This document shows positions 44,701 through 56,400 of a DNA stretch of 64,000 nucleotides, piece after piece. Position 1 is the stretch's first letter. Every line of letters begins with the position of its first letter. The position numbers and the translations under genes were made by a program. The notes under the pieces are model-generated. The model saw only the letters and a list, made by a program, of their open reading frames with translations, did not search any database and was not told the origin of the DNA. The DNA is from Cephalopachus bancanus. Its lineage: Eukaryota > Chordata > Mammalia > Primates > Tarsiidae. Where the stretch lies: assembly GCA_027257055.1 (NCBI GenBank), contig JAPVLO010000383.1, positions 1,354,366 through 1,418,365 on the forward strand, given 5' to 3'.

Positions 44701-46487
44701 TATCATTTAGGTAGAATATAGTACACCTATTTTAAGGCTTTACTGAAGAAGTATATTACTCAAAACATAACTTTCCTGATAAAGGTGCCCAATAAATTTA
44801 TCCTTCTAAAAATATTTTTTCTTTTAGAAAATATTCTAGGAAAGTTTCCCCAAATTACTTTGAAGTAATTGCTTCCTCAATAGTGATTTAACTTTACAAA
44901 TAGAACTATATTTTATTTTCAATTAAAATAACAGTACGCTATTTGAAATTTCTCCATAACAATTTGACAACTTGTCACAGATAACTTGAGCTATTTTAAG
45001 ACTCTTGGTTAACTACACAAGAAGATGGCCATCACTGGAATGGCATATGTCACAGGAGAAAAAATTGACTTATCATGTTCAACCAGGCTGTATATACCAA
45101 TTGTGTATGGCATTCTTCTTGTTGTTCTTTTTCTCTTTTTCCACAATAATCCGTTTCCAGAGTAAGGATGCCAAAATCCTAGCTCTCTGTGCCAAATTTC
45201 CTACTCAGAATTCTGCAAAGACTATCCTTTGATTATTGAATGGACACATTTCTCTAATGGGAGCACTCAAGATCTTCTGAAACCTATCCAACTTAGCTTT
45301 CCTGCCAAACCTCACTACAAAACATAAATGGCTGCTTGTAGAAGCACACTGTAGAAGGAGGGGTTTCGAAAAAGTTGAGACCTGGTTCAAGATTTAGACA
45401 GCAGAACAGGAGGAGGGCGGGAGACAGCCTTCATGGAGTTATTGCTCTGGACGTGGCATAACCAGGCAGCCTTAGAAGATTCGCAGCCATCTCAGTAGCA
45501 ATGCTGGAGCCAGTGGTAGAAGTGGGTTCAACCAGATAGGTCCTGGGTCCAGAGAATCCAGTGGTCAAAGCCAGAAAATCTGGGGCCAGGGATAAACACT
45601 GGTTCATTCTAACAGTTTGAGGAAAACATCAGATTCCTATCTGTAGATGAAATGATCAAGAAGGTAACTGATCAAAAGGAAGAAGAGATGCTTGCTCTTA
45701 AGAAGCAAAGGGCAGAAGAGGTCACTGGGTTTCATCTGGAGTCCAGGTCCAGAATCTGACTAGGGGAAGAAGAACAGCCCTAGAGCAGAATTCCAGTAAT
45801 CACGAAGAGTCATTAGATTTGGGGTCTGGTTTTGTGGGTGAATTGATTTTAAGTCCCATCAGGTGAAAAGGCTGAGATTGTTGATATATGTCTTGCCTTA
45901 GTCAGGTCTGGTGCAGAGACTAGGGTAGACTGAACATTCAGTAAAGAAATAACAGAAAACTTAGGTGTGGGCTGACAGGAGCATCAGACATGGTCAGGAG
46001 CTGACATTTATAGCCTTACCTCCTCTCTGCCAAAATGCTAACTGTCTCTCTGAGTTAGGATTCTTTGCACATCCATCCCGTCCCTCATTCCTCCAGCTGT
46101 CGTATGGTGCTTTGCCTAAGTAAATATATTTCCCATCGACTAGCCATGAATTTAGGACCACAGATATTTATTACACAAGTACTGCATGCTAAGTGCTCTG
46201 CTACAGAGATGAAAAGACCCAGAAGCCATTCTCAAGACGTTTAAATCTCTTGTCTTTCAATATACTTTCTGACCCCTTACTGTTTACTTTTTCTCTTCTA
46301 AGTCTGTAATCCATATGACCTGAAATACATTTATATTTTTAGATACACGTTAATATTAAGCTCAGAATGTATATTTCAACTACCACAACTGAAATACAAC
46401 TTAAGTATAGACATTGTTCATTAAAACTTCTTTCCCTTTGATATGGTAGGCAATGTAAGACTTTAGTAAGTATTTGTTTATTTACTG
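44701..46487. other. Single-copy sequence, nothing assigned
   Basis: No gene identified. A patch at 45640-45780 reads as charged sequence on the plus strand ('DEMIKKVTDQKEEEMLALKK') for about 45 codons before a stop, without a start or known family. 45390-46010 is somewhat GC-richer than its surroundings. Confidence 0.35.
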
Positions 46488-46809
46488 GCTCATTTAGTCT
46501 TCTTCTTTTTTTTGAGTCAGGGTCTCACTTTGTCGCCCAGGCTGGAGTGCAGGGGCACACTTACGGCCACCCCAGGTCGACCTGCTGGGCTCCAGCGATC
46601 CCTTCCAAGCCTCAGCCTTCCAAGTAGCGGGAACTACAGGCGTGCACCACCACGCCTGGCTAATTTTTGATTTATTGTATAGACGAGGTCTCGCTAAGTT
46701 GCCCAGGCTGGTCTCAAACTTGTGGGCTCAGGCAATCTACTCGCCTTGGCCTCCCGAAGTGCTGGGATGACAGGCTGAGTCACCGAACCCGGTCAGCTCA
46801 TTTAGTCTT
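46488..46809 (-). mobile_element. Alu-family SINE (dimeric) with perfect TSD
   Basis: Minus-strand Alu at 46502-46795 with both monomers and an antisense A-rich linker at about 46665-46680. The 14-bp TSD GCTCATTTAGTCTT is perfect at 46488-46501 and 46796-46809. Shares subfamily variants with the Alus at 0.6 and 48.6 kb. Confidence 0.97.
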
Positions 46810-48390
46810 AAAGTTTGGTAGTTATAAATTGCTTGTCAGTTAGAGCTTTTGGATGTTAATATTTATGCAATTTTGTCAGATATTTTTAAAACCATTGCCT
46901 AATTTTTTAAATTTTAGAGAAAAGAATTTTCAACTTTGGAAACAGAGCTCAGTGATAAACAATTCTACCTTTAGGATGATTTTTTAAAATTATTAGAATT
47001 GATGTAGAGGATGTCTCAATTTTATGGTCTAATCAACGTGAATTTGCTTATGGGGCTGAGCAGTCTATTTAAAACCTATGACTCTGCAAATCTGAGCAGA
47101 ATTACCTACAATCTTTGGATGTATAATTGAATAGCTCAATCTTAATACAATGTTAACTTGATTTTTTTGGTCTTGTTTTATTGCTTATAACATTATTTAT
47201 GGTCAGTAATGTTAAACTCATACTTATGAGTTCGATTTTATTAAAATTTTAAACAATTATCTTAATTAGATATGAAAGCAGGGCTGTGTAGCCACTAATT
47301 AATCAAAACAGAATTTTAAAAAGGGAGACTCAGATAAACACCTCAATCAGTTATGGAGAAAATTATAATTGGAGAAATGTAATACAAATAGAAGCTGGCT
47401 GAAAGGAATATAATACTTAAAGCGAGAAGCAATTATGCTAGACTTCTGAAAAATTATGCTACTCTATTAGTTTTTATTTTAAATTTAGAATGTGTCCTTA
47501 TTAATTAGTCAATTTGGTATGTTAGGTTAGACATTTCCAGTACTATTAAATTTGGGTAGGGTGCTCTCCTTGATAATAAAAAAATGACTAGTTTCTCAGA
47601 CAAAATGTGATTCTTCAATATAGTTTTCATGGTGTGAAAGCATTCTGGAAAATATAGCTTGTATGACTCAAGTCGTTCCTACTAGCTGTTGCTATCTACA
47701 GAAAATTGAGTAAAACCGTCTATCTTCATAAAATGATTGTCTTTTAGTCTTTTCCACAATAGCTGTGTACCTTGCATCTTACACTTTTCTACAAACCACA
47801 ATAGAGGGGCCCAAGCACTCTTTGCAGGTGATTCATTGTATCTGATTTTCACAAGTTCTTAGTGAGAACGTCTCAGTTTTTTGTGTGCGTATGATGAATC
47901 TTCAACATATATACACACACATTCATGTATAGATACACACATATATAGTGTCACTTTTTTTGTGTAAGATGATGCCTCATTTAAAAAAAGATTTGGACTT
48001 TCCTCTATGTAAAACATTGCTTGGGTTTGCATTCTTTTCTTATGCAGATAAATACAGTTGCATAGATATTGCAATCATCATTCCCTTTTGCAATCAAATT
48101 GCTTGTCCAGACTCCGGTTTCTTTCCTCTTTTCTTCTGTTTACTCGACAAGTGAGTGAAGGAAGGGAAACACTTTGGTTCATCCAATTGGGAGAGAAAGT
48201 TATGTTTATGGATGACCTACCGTGTTCTAGGTCAAATGAATGTCAACGACCTTTCTTTCTGGTAGAAGAGGCAACACAAATACCTGGGACATTTAAAGGA
48301 TAGGAAATGCCACAGCCCTCCTCTACAGTGACTGGTGAACCCCACAGCTCTCTTTAAGGAAGAATTAGGGCTGAAGAAACAAGAAATTGG
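46810..48390. other. Single-copy AT-rich sequence
   Basis: No gene seen. Short TA/CA alternation occurs at 47905-47948. Several short frames have no domain. Confidence 0.4.
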
Positions 48391-48394
48391 TGAA

Positions 48395-48545
48395 GCTTAA
48401 TAATAACAGTGATAATAGGGCGGGTACTAACTTTTAAGTGCCTGCTATTTGTTAGGTACTGTGCTAAATACTTTCTGTATATTATTTTATTCAGTCCTCA
48501 GAATAGTAGTTAAGTAATAATTTCATACCCATGCTCTTCTCATGA
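48395..48545 (-). mobile_element. MIR-type SINE fragment
   Basis: 'TTAAGTGCCTGCTATTTGTT', 'AGGTACTGTGCTAAATACTT' and TTATTCAGTCCTCAGAATAG are the antisense MIR 3' half. Cut short next to the Alu on its right. Confidence 0.85.
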
Positions 48546-48574
48546 GAAAAATAAACTATACTATTAGAGTTATG

Positions 48575-48873
48575 TTTTGTTTTGTTTTTGAGTCAGGGTC
48601 TCACTGTGTTTTCCAGGCTGAAGTGCAGTGGCACGCTTATGGCCACCGCAGTCTCAACCAGCTGGGCTCCGGTGATCCTTCTGCCTCAGCCTTCCAAGTA
48701 GCCAGAACTACAGGTGCACATGCTATCTGGCTAATTTTTTGATTTATTGTAGAGATAAGGTCTTGCCAAGTTACCTTGGCTGTTCTCGAACCCGTGTGCT
48801 CAGGCAATCCCCTCGCCTCGGCCTCCCAAAGTGCTGGGGTTACAGGCTTGAGCCACCACCGCCGACCACATTC
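48575..48873 (-). mobile_element. Alu-family SINE (dimeric)
   Basis: Minus-strand Alu: T-rich antisense tail (TTTTGTTTTGTTTTTG), both monomers, left end 'TTACAGGCTTGAGCCACCAC'. Same subfamily variants as the other two. I could not find a clear TSD; the right flank is T-rich. Confidence 0.93.
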
Positions 48874-49185
48874 TTTTTTTATTTTACTGGTAGAGATTAT
48901 TTTGCTTGGCTTCTTTCCTAAAATCCTTCAATAAAATAAGTCCAGAATTAAATTTATGGCGACAAAAGTAAGTTACTGTGGAAAATGTCGATAAGATTAT
49001 TTTCTTTTACTGAGAAATTTTCCAGATCCCAAAGGGGCATGAAACGTCAGTGAGAAATTCTGGGTATGATGAGTTTTGCTTTATATTATCTTTTTCTTCC
49101 AACTGAGATTGGCTCAAACTCTCAATTTCTCATTAAACCATAAAAGAAACTTTCTGGTGATTTTTTTTTTTTTTTTGAGACTTAT
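48874..49185. other. Single-copy sequence
   Basis: Nothing recognised. Confidence 0.4.
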
Positions 49186-49189
49186 ACCT

Positions 49190-49400
49190 GTATTATTTTG
49201 CTTGCAGTTCGTTTTTCACAGAACTATTCAGGAAATCCTTCCTAAACACCTCCTTGAATATGATTCCTTTCTTAGAAAAAGCTTCACGGCTTGCAGAATA
49301 AAAAGTGGACTCCTTAGGGCGACATTCAAAGTTCCTGTCCTGTTGCCCTGATCTACCTTTATAGTTTTTTCATCCTTCCATTTATTCTATGTTTCATCAA
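49190..49400. mobile_element. Possible ancient L2-type LINE fragment
   Basis: 'GGAAATCCTTCCTAAACACC' and CCTGTTGCCCTGATCTACC resemble the common L2-like 'ccttccctgaccac' region, but similarity is weak. Confidence 0.3.
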
Positions 49401-49439
49401 CCCCTGTTTGTCAGTTCCACGGAAATCTTGTGTTTGCTA

Positions 49440-49680
49440 TGAGGAAGAGTCAAGGGTCCAAACTTTGGAGCCAGACTCCCAAGATTCAAATTTTGGTTCT
49501 GATTGTCACCAGCTGTATGACTTGAATCAAGTTACTCAAACTTTTTGTGCGCTTCAGTTTTTTCTTGTTTGTAATGAGGATAATTATAGGCCCTATCTCA
49601 TAGGGTTATGGTGACAGCTAATGAATGAACCAACATATGTGCAAAGTACTTAGAATGTTGGTTGGCATAAGGAAACCTAT
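49440..49680 (+). mobile_element. MIR-type SINE, nearly full length
   Basis: Sense MIR order is complete: 'TTGGAGCCAGACTCCCAAGA', CACCAGCTGTATGACTTG, 'AAGTTACTCAAACTTTTTGT', 'TAATGAGGATAATTATAGGC', 'CCTATCTCATAGGGTTATGG' and 'TGCAAAGTACTTAGAATGTT'. Confidence 0.92.
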
Positions 49681-49689
49681 GCAAATGTC

Positions 49690-49985
49690 ATCTACAGTGT
49701 CATCCCTCAGTTCACTCATACTGTTGTATTGATCTGCCTTGCTCGCAATTTTACCTTTCAATTTGTCCTTCAAGCGTTCACTCACATGATGTCTTTGCTG
49801 TTAAGTCTTTATAGACTTAGCCCTTCCACCCCAGTAGTTTGGTATTTTACCCCTCCCTATTTATTTCTATGTCTTATTAGATTTGCACTTATTTTATGCT
49901 GTCCATCATGTTGTATGTGCACATGATGTTTTCTTTCCCCCAAGGGATATTGTTGCTTTTTGAGGGAAGGATCATATGCTGAGTA
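49690..49985 (+). mobile_element. Possible L2-type LINE 3' fragment
   Basis: Pyrimidine-rich sequence ending 'CCCCCAAGGGATATTGTTGC' and TTTTTGAGGGAAGGATCATATG, similar in layout to the L2 3' end (ctccttgagggcagggaccatgt). Low confidence. Confidence 0.4.
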
Positions 49986-52251
49986 TATGGTACAATAGAA
50001 AGAACAATCTTTGGCTTCCCGGAAACCTATGTTCACATTAATTGATGCATGACCAAGGGAAGATTACCTAATGCCTGCAAACCGTAGTTTACTCAACTTT
50101 AAAATCGATGAATGATAAGATTGTAACATAAGCTTTAGTTTCCTTCATATTTTAGTCAAATTTTATAGCCTTTTCCCATAAATATAAGTCTCCTTCATTG
50201 TCCTTCTTGTACGTTAATACTTGAGCAAACATTGGAGTTTAGGAGATTGACCAAGAAAAAAACCGTGAGATTTCCTCAATAACTAGTAATTTTACCAACA
50301 TGATATATATTTTCCCAAAACAGTTTTTCTGAGAACATTTTATGCCTTTCTTTGACTATATGACAGGTCCTTGTTCTTTGCTGAGTAATGCACTTAATTC
50401 TAATCCAGGCATATCTTCCTCTTAATGTATGCTCAAAGCAAAACTCTTCATGAATCAACATCTCAGATGAGCAATTGTAGATTATCTTAAATCTTGAAAT
50501 TTTATAATTGAATAATTTTGAAAGATTTGTTTTTGGAGTTCATTTGCTTAAAGACTACCTCCCAAAATGTCTCTCTTCACACTACTTTCTGAAAAGGCTA
50601 CTCTCTAAGATTAAGATCAGTTAAAATTTCTGCTCAGTACAAATGTCTGTGAACACAACTCAAGCATTCTTTGTGTACTCACAAACAAATAGAAAATCCC
50701 CACTATGAACAATTTTATATCCAATACCCAGAACTGACCATTGTTAACAGGTTATTTTATTTGCTTCGGATCTTATTTTAAACATCACGAAAAGCTCTCT
50801 CCATAAAGGATCAAACTATAGATAAAACAAAAATTTTAATTGAGACTATTTAAAATGCACTATGAAAAGACACATACTTGTGATCTGTGGTAATATCAAG
50901 CATAGTTATACACACTTCATTCTCAATGACTTACAGTGGGGTTTTGCTATTAATTCCCAATTAATCTCATTTGAAATGATTGAAAACTTTTAGACAAATG
51001 TTTTTGTGGAATTCCTTAGTCCTCTTCCATATTTTGCTCCTTTGATATCTAGAATTTACTGTTTCTTCTCTTTATATGTTTGGTTTTCCTTTTTTAAAAA
51101 AATTACCCGTCTTTACATTCATGATTTTTTGAAGTTCAATTAAAAAAACATTTCTTATCACTTATATATTATACTATTTAGGGCTAAGTTGGCTGTACTT
51201 TCAAGACTAGGAGACACTTCAAAATAACAGAGGGTTAAGCAAGACAGAAGTTTCTTTCTTTTTCATATAAAAGACATGGAGGAAAGTGATTCACCATTAT
51301 GTGGTAGGTCTTTGTTTTCACTAGAAATACAAGCTTCTATGCCATGCTGTCAGTCTCAGTTTCTCACATTGATGCTTTAGGTGACCTCTTGGTCTGAGAC
51401 AGCTTTGGGGGGCTAGTTCTCACATCCATATCCCAAGCAACAAGGAATTTAAAGAGAACATTGCCAGGGTTTAATAATAAAGGGAGTTAAACCACAGTTT
51501 TATAATAAAGAAGCATGGAATAAAGGATGCTGATTGGAAACCAGTGGGCTTTGTATCACTCCAAATATTAAAAAATGTGGGCTGCTATTCAAATAGCATA
51601 AAGAAAAACTTATTTCTTTATTTGATTCACGCTGTAGCCTTGTGCAATGGCTGAGTGTTTTCTTACTCAGTTGCCCTAGTGTTTTGCCTCTCAAATACAG
51701 GAATTTGTAACTGATTTGTTTTTTGGTGAGAAAAGCAACGTTCTGACTAAATTGCTGCTGGAGAGAATCTTTCACTGTACAAAAATGTGGATGCTGTGAC
51801 ATTTCCTACTTAAACAATGGAAGATCTTCCTCAGAAGTCCTATTATTGTAAATCATCTCAATCTGATCATTTTAAAGACTATACCGTCGTGATACTCAGA
51901 AAACAAGTACAAGATAGCCATGCCATAATATTTTTGTTTGGCACACGTATATGTATCAGGCACCATTTTTAATTCTTTTGCAAATATTAACTTATTTGCC
52001 TTTTCCATTTTAATTATCTCACAAGTATGTAGTATAGGTCTCAGAGGTCACATGACTTATGATGACACTGCCACTCTGACGGCGAGTAGAACGTGTGCTT
52101 GTCATTCTTGCACTTCAGAAACGTGTCATTTTAATTTCTCATGCAGTGACATCATAGATGCAAGCCACAAAGATTATAGATTTGGGAGATTCTCAATTTT
52201 TGAAAGTGAAAAAGAGTCCTAAGACATCACTGCCCCACCCAAATCACTATT
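49986..52251. other. Single-copy AT-rich sequence
   Basis: About 2.3 kb with no gene, RNA or repeat that I can support. The minus frame 51500-51802 has no recognised domain. Confidence 0.4.
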
Positions 52252-52986
52252 AGAATACATAGTTATGATCGACTCCAAATCCATCCAGGTTGCTGCAAAG
52301 TCCATATATTTGTCATTCTTTATGGCTGCATAATATTCCATTATATATATGTACCACATTTTTTTATATCCAGTTCAGCTTCAATGGGCAACATGGTTGG
52401 TTCCATGTTTTTGCTATTGTGAATAGAGCTGCAATAAACATACGTGTGCAAGCATCTCCTTTGTAGAATAATTTGAGTTCCGCCGGGTATATTCCCAATA
52501 GGGGAATTGCTGGGTCATATGGAAGGCCAATTTCTAGTTCTTTCAGAAATCACCAGACTGTTTTCCAGAGAGGTTGTACAAGTTTGCATTCCTACCAGCA
52601 GTGTAGAAGCATTCCTTTTTCTCCACATCCTCACCAGCATCTGTTGTTGTTTGTTTTATGAATGATGGCCATGCTTACTGGGGTTAGGTGGTATCTCAGT
52701 GAGGTTTTGATTTGCATTTCTCTGATGATGAGTGAGGCTAAGCACTTTTTCATGTGTCTGTTGGCTGCCCATATATCTTCTTTTGAGAAATGTCTATAAC
52801 CCTGAATTGTATCCCACATCTTTACAATAAAAATGAAAAATAAATAAATAAATAAAAATAAATAAATAAATAAAAGTAAAGATTTTTGTGTGAATCTACT
52901 GATATTTATTTGTTAGCACCTAATTAAGATTTGTAATAAACATTTTCTGGACATGAAAAAGAAAAAGAAAAAAGAATACATAGTTA
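52252..52986 (+). mobile_element. L1 with 5' inversion and 3' transduction, perfect TSD
   Basis: The whole insertion (52266-52972) is bracketed by the perfect 14-bp repeat AGAATACATAGTTA at 52252-52265 and 52973-52986. Inside: an inverted ORF2 segment (52266 to about 52796, minus strand, from 'TGATCGACTCCAAATCCATC' to 'CTTTTGAGAAATGTCTA'), then the plus-strand 3' UTR end 'TAACCCTGAATTGTATCCCA', a first A-rich tail with AAAT units (about 52827-52878), about 75 bases of non-L1 sequence, and a second A-rich tail (52955-52972). The non-L1 part carries AATAAA at 52935-52940, 15 bases before the second tail. This is the expected structure of read-through past the L1 signal to a downstream one, then retrotransposition by twin priming. 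Confidence 0.93.
52879..52954 (+). other. Transduced 3' flank of the source L1
   Basis: Unique sequence between the two A-tails, including 'GTGTGAATCTACTGATATTT' and the polyadenylation signal. It should also occur directly downstream of a source L1 elsewhere in the genome. Confidence 0.8.
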
Positions 52987-53115
52987 ATCTATGTCATCTG
53001 TCCATCAATATGGTTCAATACTATTAACTGTGTTCATGTTATATTGTGCTAAGGTGGAAATGAAGACATATGACATAGATCTTTAAAGGTTATAATTCTA
53101 CGGTGGTAAGGAAAA
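52987..53115. other. Single-copy spacer
   Basis: Nothing recognised. Confidence 0.4.
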
Positions 53116-53172
53116 GTGTGTGTGTGTCTGTGTGTGTCTGTGTGTGTGTGTGTATGTGTGTGTGTGTGTGTG
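53116..53172. repeat. (TG)n microsatellite
   Basis: About 57 bases of TG dinucleotides with TC and TA interruptions. Confidence 0.97.
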
Positions 53173-53189
53173 GAGATCACTTAGTTTTT

Positions 53190-53575
53190 GGCATAATGAT
53201 ACTATACAATAAGCCATGCCCACGAGTAGCTTAAAGCAACATGTACTTACAATTGTACTCAAGTCTATTGATTGGCTGGCAGGTCCTGCTCATCTTGGCT
53301 TCACCCACTCATGAATATGCAGTCTGTTAATTGCAGGCTTTGGCTGGTCTCACTTGTGTCTGGGGGCCAACTGACTGTGGGGTGGACTGAGAGGACTTCA
53401 CCTAGGATGAGGAGCGTGAAACTATGCCCCACTCATCTCCTCCTTTAAAAGAGGAAACCAGATATGTTTTCATAGTTTTGAGAACCCGGATGCAGGAATG
53501 GAGATGCTAGAGCTTGTAAGAGCAAATGCTAAGGTCTTTCCAAATGTCTGCCCTGTGTTATGTCTGCTAATACTA
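53190..53575. mobile_element. Ancient interspersed repeat, family not assigned
   Basis: 'CGAGTAGCTTAAAGCAACAT', 'TTGGCTGGTCTCACTTGTGT' and 'GGAGATGCTAGAGCTTGTAA' match a layout common in mammalian genomes (taccccaaaacttagtggcttaaaacaac ... gctggtctcac). Strongly diverged; class not fixed. Confidence 0.45.
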
Positions 53576-54028
53576 CAAGGGTGAAAACAAGTCAGTGTGA
53601 ATGTGATTAAGCAATGGAGCTCAGAGTCAAGAACTAGGCAGAACCCTCCCTCTACAACGAAAAGAAATTGGGGCCATTGGTGTAATCAATGTACTATTGT
53701 GTGTGTATCTATGAAAATATAATTTATGATAATATTTGAGTTACATTTATTTGTGAAGAAAAGCATGACACTGTCATGATAGGAAAGACATACATAGTAC
53801 ATGATATTATTTTTTGATTTCTTTATGTGCCAAACTCATGAATTAATTGCATTTATCATTATCTTATATGAAAAACGTGTAACATCTTATTTTCATTATT
53901 CTATTTAAAAATTAAATATTAAAACTCTTTTTAATGAGTTTGAAATTTTATCAAAAGCTATTATCCATCTTTACTAGGGTGGGACCTGGGGAAGAGTCAT
54001 GAATGTGGTAGCATTTTCAAAAGGGATT
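53576..54028. other. Single-copy AT-rich sequence
   Basis: Nothing recognised. Confidence 0.4.
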
Positions 54029-54029
54029 T

Positions 54030-54455
54030 ACAGAATTAGATGGAACCAATCGTGCTGTCTACTGAAAGTGGACTGGATTAAAAAAATGCGGTACATATAC
54101 ATGATGGAATACTACACAGCCATAAAGAAGCACAAAATTGTAGACTTTCCAGCAGCTTGGATGGATTTAGAGTCTATCATACTTAGTGATCTATCACAGA
54201 AACAAAGAACTGAGTACCACATATTCTCACTCATAAGTGAACCATGAACACTTATTATAATACTACAAGAAAGGGATTGGCAGTAGCAGGTCATTGTCAG
54301 GGGAGGGGCAGTGGGACACATAATATCAATAAGGGTAACTGATTCTAAACCAGGTGAAGTGAGGACCAATGAGAGGTCCAAATTCCACCTATATGATGAC
54401 CACTTGGGTACCTAATCCTGAATTGTACACCACATCTTTAAAATAAAACAAATTT
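54030..54455 (+). mobile_element. 5'-truncated L1 3' end
   Basis: Plus-strand ORF2 end ('TACATATACATGATGGAATA', then SQKQRTEYHIFSL in frame 53999-54247) and a 3' UTR that differs from its neighbours, with 'GTGAGGACCAATGAGAGGTC' before 'CCTGAATTGTACACCACATC'. No TSD identified. Confidence 0.92.
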
Positions 54456-54790
54456 GTCTATAAAGGAGAGGAATGTAGTATTTTCCAATGTAGATGGGAA
54501 CTTCAATAGGTATTCCATTTTACTGAAGTTTGGATGCTTTTTCCACGAAACCCTACAGTCTATCTAATTTTGATTCCTTTGCTTCTGTGCCCCATGGAGT
54601 CTAGACCCCGTCTTTGTCTTCATTTTATGGGGATTCACCAGTCACCTCCATTCAGCTCCAACACCTTTGTTCACCAGCGAGCATCCTGAAAACCATTTTC
54701 AAACTCACGTCCTCTATTTTCTTTCTGGTGTTCCTTGCTTAATTCGTAATCTTATCCTTTTTTACACTGTGCTTTCCCGTGTTTTATACT
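54456..54790. other. Single-copy sequence
   Basis: Nothing recognised. Confidence 0.4.
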
Positions 54791-55290
54791 TTATTTTAAA
54801 TTGTTCTAAAAAACTTGTTACTTTTTTCTTTGTATAGATTTGAGGGTACAAATGTAGTTTTGTTATGTGAGAAAGTCTATAAAGTCTGAGATTTTAGTGT
54901 AACCATCACCCAAACAGTGTACATTGTACCCAAGAGGAAATTTCTCATCCTTACCCCCATTATACACTCGCACCTTTCAGAGTCTTTGGTGTCTGTTATT
55001 TCACTCTGTGTGTCCATGTGCCCACATCATTTAGTTGCCATTTATGAGTGAGAACACACAGTATTTGAATTTCTGTTTCTGGGTTATTTCCCTTAAGATA
55101 ATGGTCTCCAGTTCCATTCATGTTGCTTCAAAAGATGTGATTTCACTCTTCTTCATGGCTGAATAGTATTCCATGGTGTATATATCCCACATTTTCTTTA
55201 TCCAATCCTCCATTGATGAACACTTTGTTATGATGAATAGTAGCTGTGATAAACATATGCGTGCAGGTATCTTTTTTATATGATGATTTT
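54791..55290 (-). mobile_element. Older L1 3' end
   Basis: Antisense 3' UTR ('GATTTGAGGGTACAAATGTA', 'GTAACCATCACCCAAACAGT') and ORF2 end ('CATGGCTGAATAGTATTCCA', 'GATAAACATATGCGTGCAGG'). 5'-truncated at about 55290. Confidence 0.9.
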
Positions 55291-55620
55291 ATACTCAGTG
55301 ATTTTATTAAGAGAAAGCCAGCATCATATAATTACTTTTCCTGAATTTAAAGACTGGCTAAATTCTAAAATGATGCTTTCTCCATTTCTTTTGTGGACTT
55401 TTTTACATATTCTGTATGCTCTTTTGTAATCATGTTACTCTAAATTGCTTCTGTTACTTGGAAGATGGACTTTGTTTAAGGACTTTACACTACAATGTTA
55501 GTGACTGGAATTGCTTACCCTTCCCAGTGTAGAACTCCATTAAATAAAACGCAGCTGGAGAGGGCAATGAATTCATACCTAGTGGTGGAATAGTGAATTG
55601 CTTGGAACTCATGCATACAT
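55291..55620. other. Single-copy sequence
   Basis: Nothing recognised. Confidence 0.4.
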
Positions 55621-55624
55621 TTTT

Positions 55625-55855
55625 CATTGTTAATAATAATATCTACCGTTTGCTGAATGCTTCCTGTGAGGCAGGCATCACACGGTATTATCTCGCTTAA
55701 TTTCCACATCAATCATTCAGGTGTTATCTGTATTCCACAGATATAGACACTGAGGTCCAGGTTAAACAACCTGTCTACAGTCCCAGTGCTGATGAGAGGC
55801 AGAATTCAGGACCTCAGAGATTGCAAACCTAGTTCAAACTTTCTCACTTAGGGAG
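55625..55855 (-). mobile_element. MIR-type SINE, nearly full length
   Basis: Antisense MIR: 'CTACCGTTTGCTGAATGCTT', 'TTATCTCGCTTAATTTCCAC', 'TATTCCACAGATATAGACAC', GGTTAAACAACCTGTCTACAG and GAGGCAGAATTCAGGACC. Confidence 0.85.
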
Positions 55856-56400
55856 AGCCTTTCCCACAGCCCCGAAGAGTGCTCCAGGCTCACCGACAAT
55901 TGGATTTCAAGAGAGAAATGCTCTGTGCAATCTTTCACAGCAGAGCATGTCTTTTTGCCCTTCAGTCTGATTCTCCACTTTTCTGCAAAGCTAAGTGCTT
56001 CACCCTCTTGCTTCTCCTGTGCCTAGCAACTCTTGTCCTTAGATTTATACTTATCTCTTCCCTTGGTGATTTTCTCTGCCTTCCTTATTTTTTGCTTCTG
56101 TCTGCCCCGTTCCTACGTTCCTCTCCTTTTGTCTTTATCTCTGCTCTAGAAAATTTTTTTTCGCACTTGCATTTTTCTATCACCAAGTAATCCCTTCTTA
56201 TGTATCTCTGGTCTACAAGATGAAAATTCCAATCATGGTTCTCATGCATTGGCAAAGTCCTGATGTGAAATAATCTAGTAGAACTGCTTTATGCAGGGCA
56301 GGTTTTTTTTATAGTGTGAGAAATCACTACCTACTTTTGGGATCTCATAAAAGGGAAGATTTCCCTTTGTCTACTTAATGAGAACTCAAGATGGCCTTAA
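55856..56400. other. Single-copy sequence
   Basis: No gene recognised. The plus frame 55879-56190 (103 codons) is Leu/Phe-rich, in pyrimidine-rich sequence, and has no known domain. Confidence 0.35.

Noticed and set aside
55879..56190. 103-codon Leu/Phe-rich plus-strand frame that looks like a membrane protein
   Set aside because: The hydrophobic look comes from pyrimidine-rich DNA; no start context, splice sites or homology recognised.
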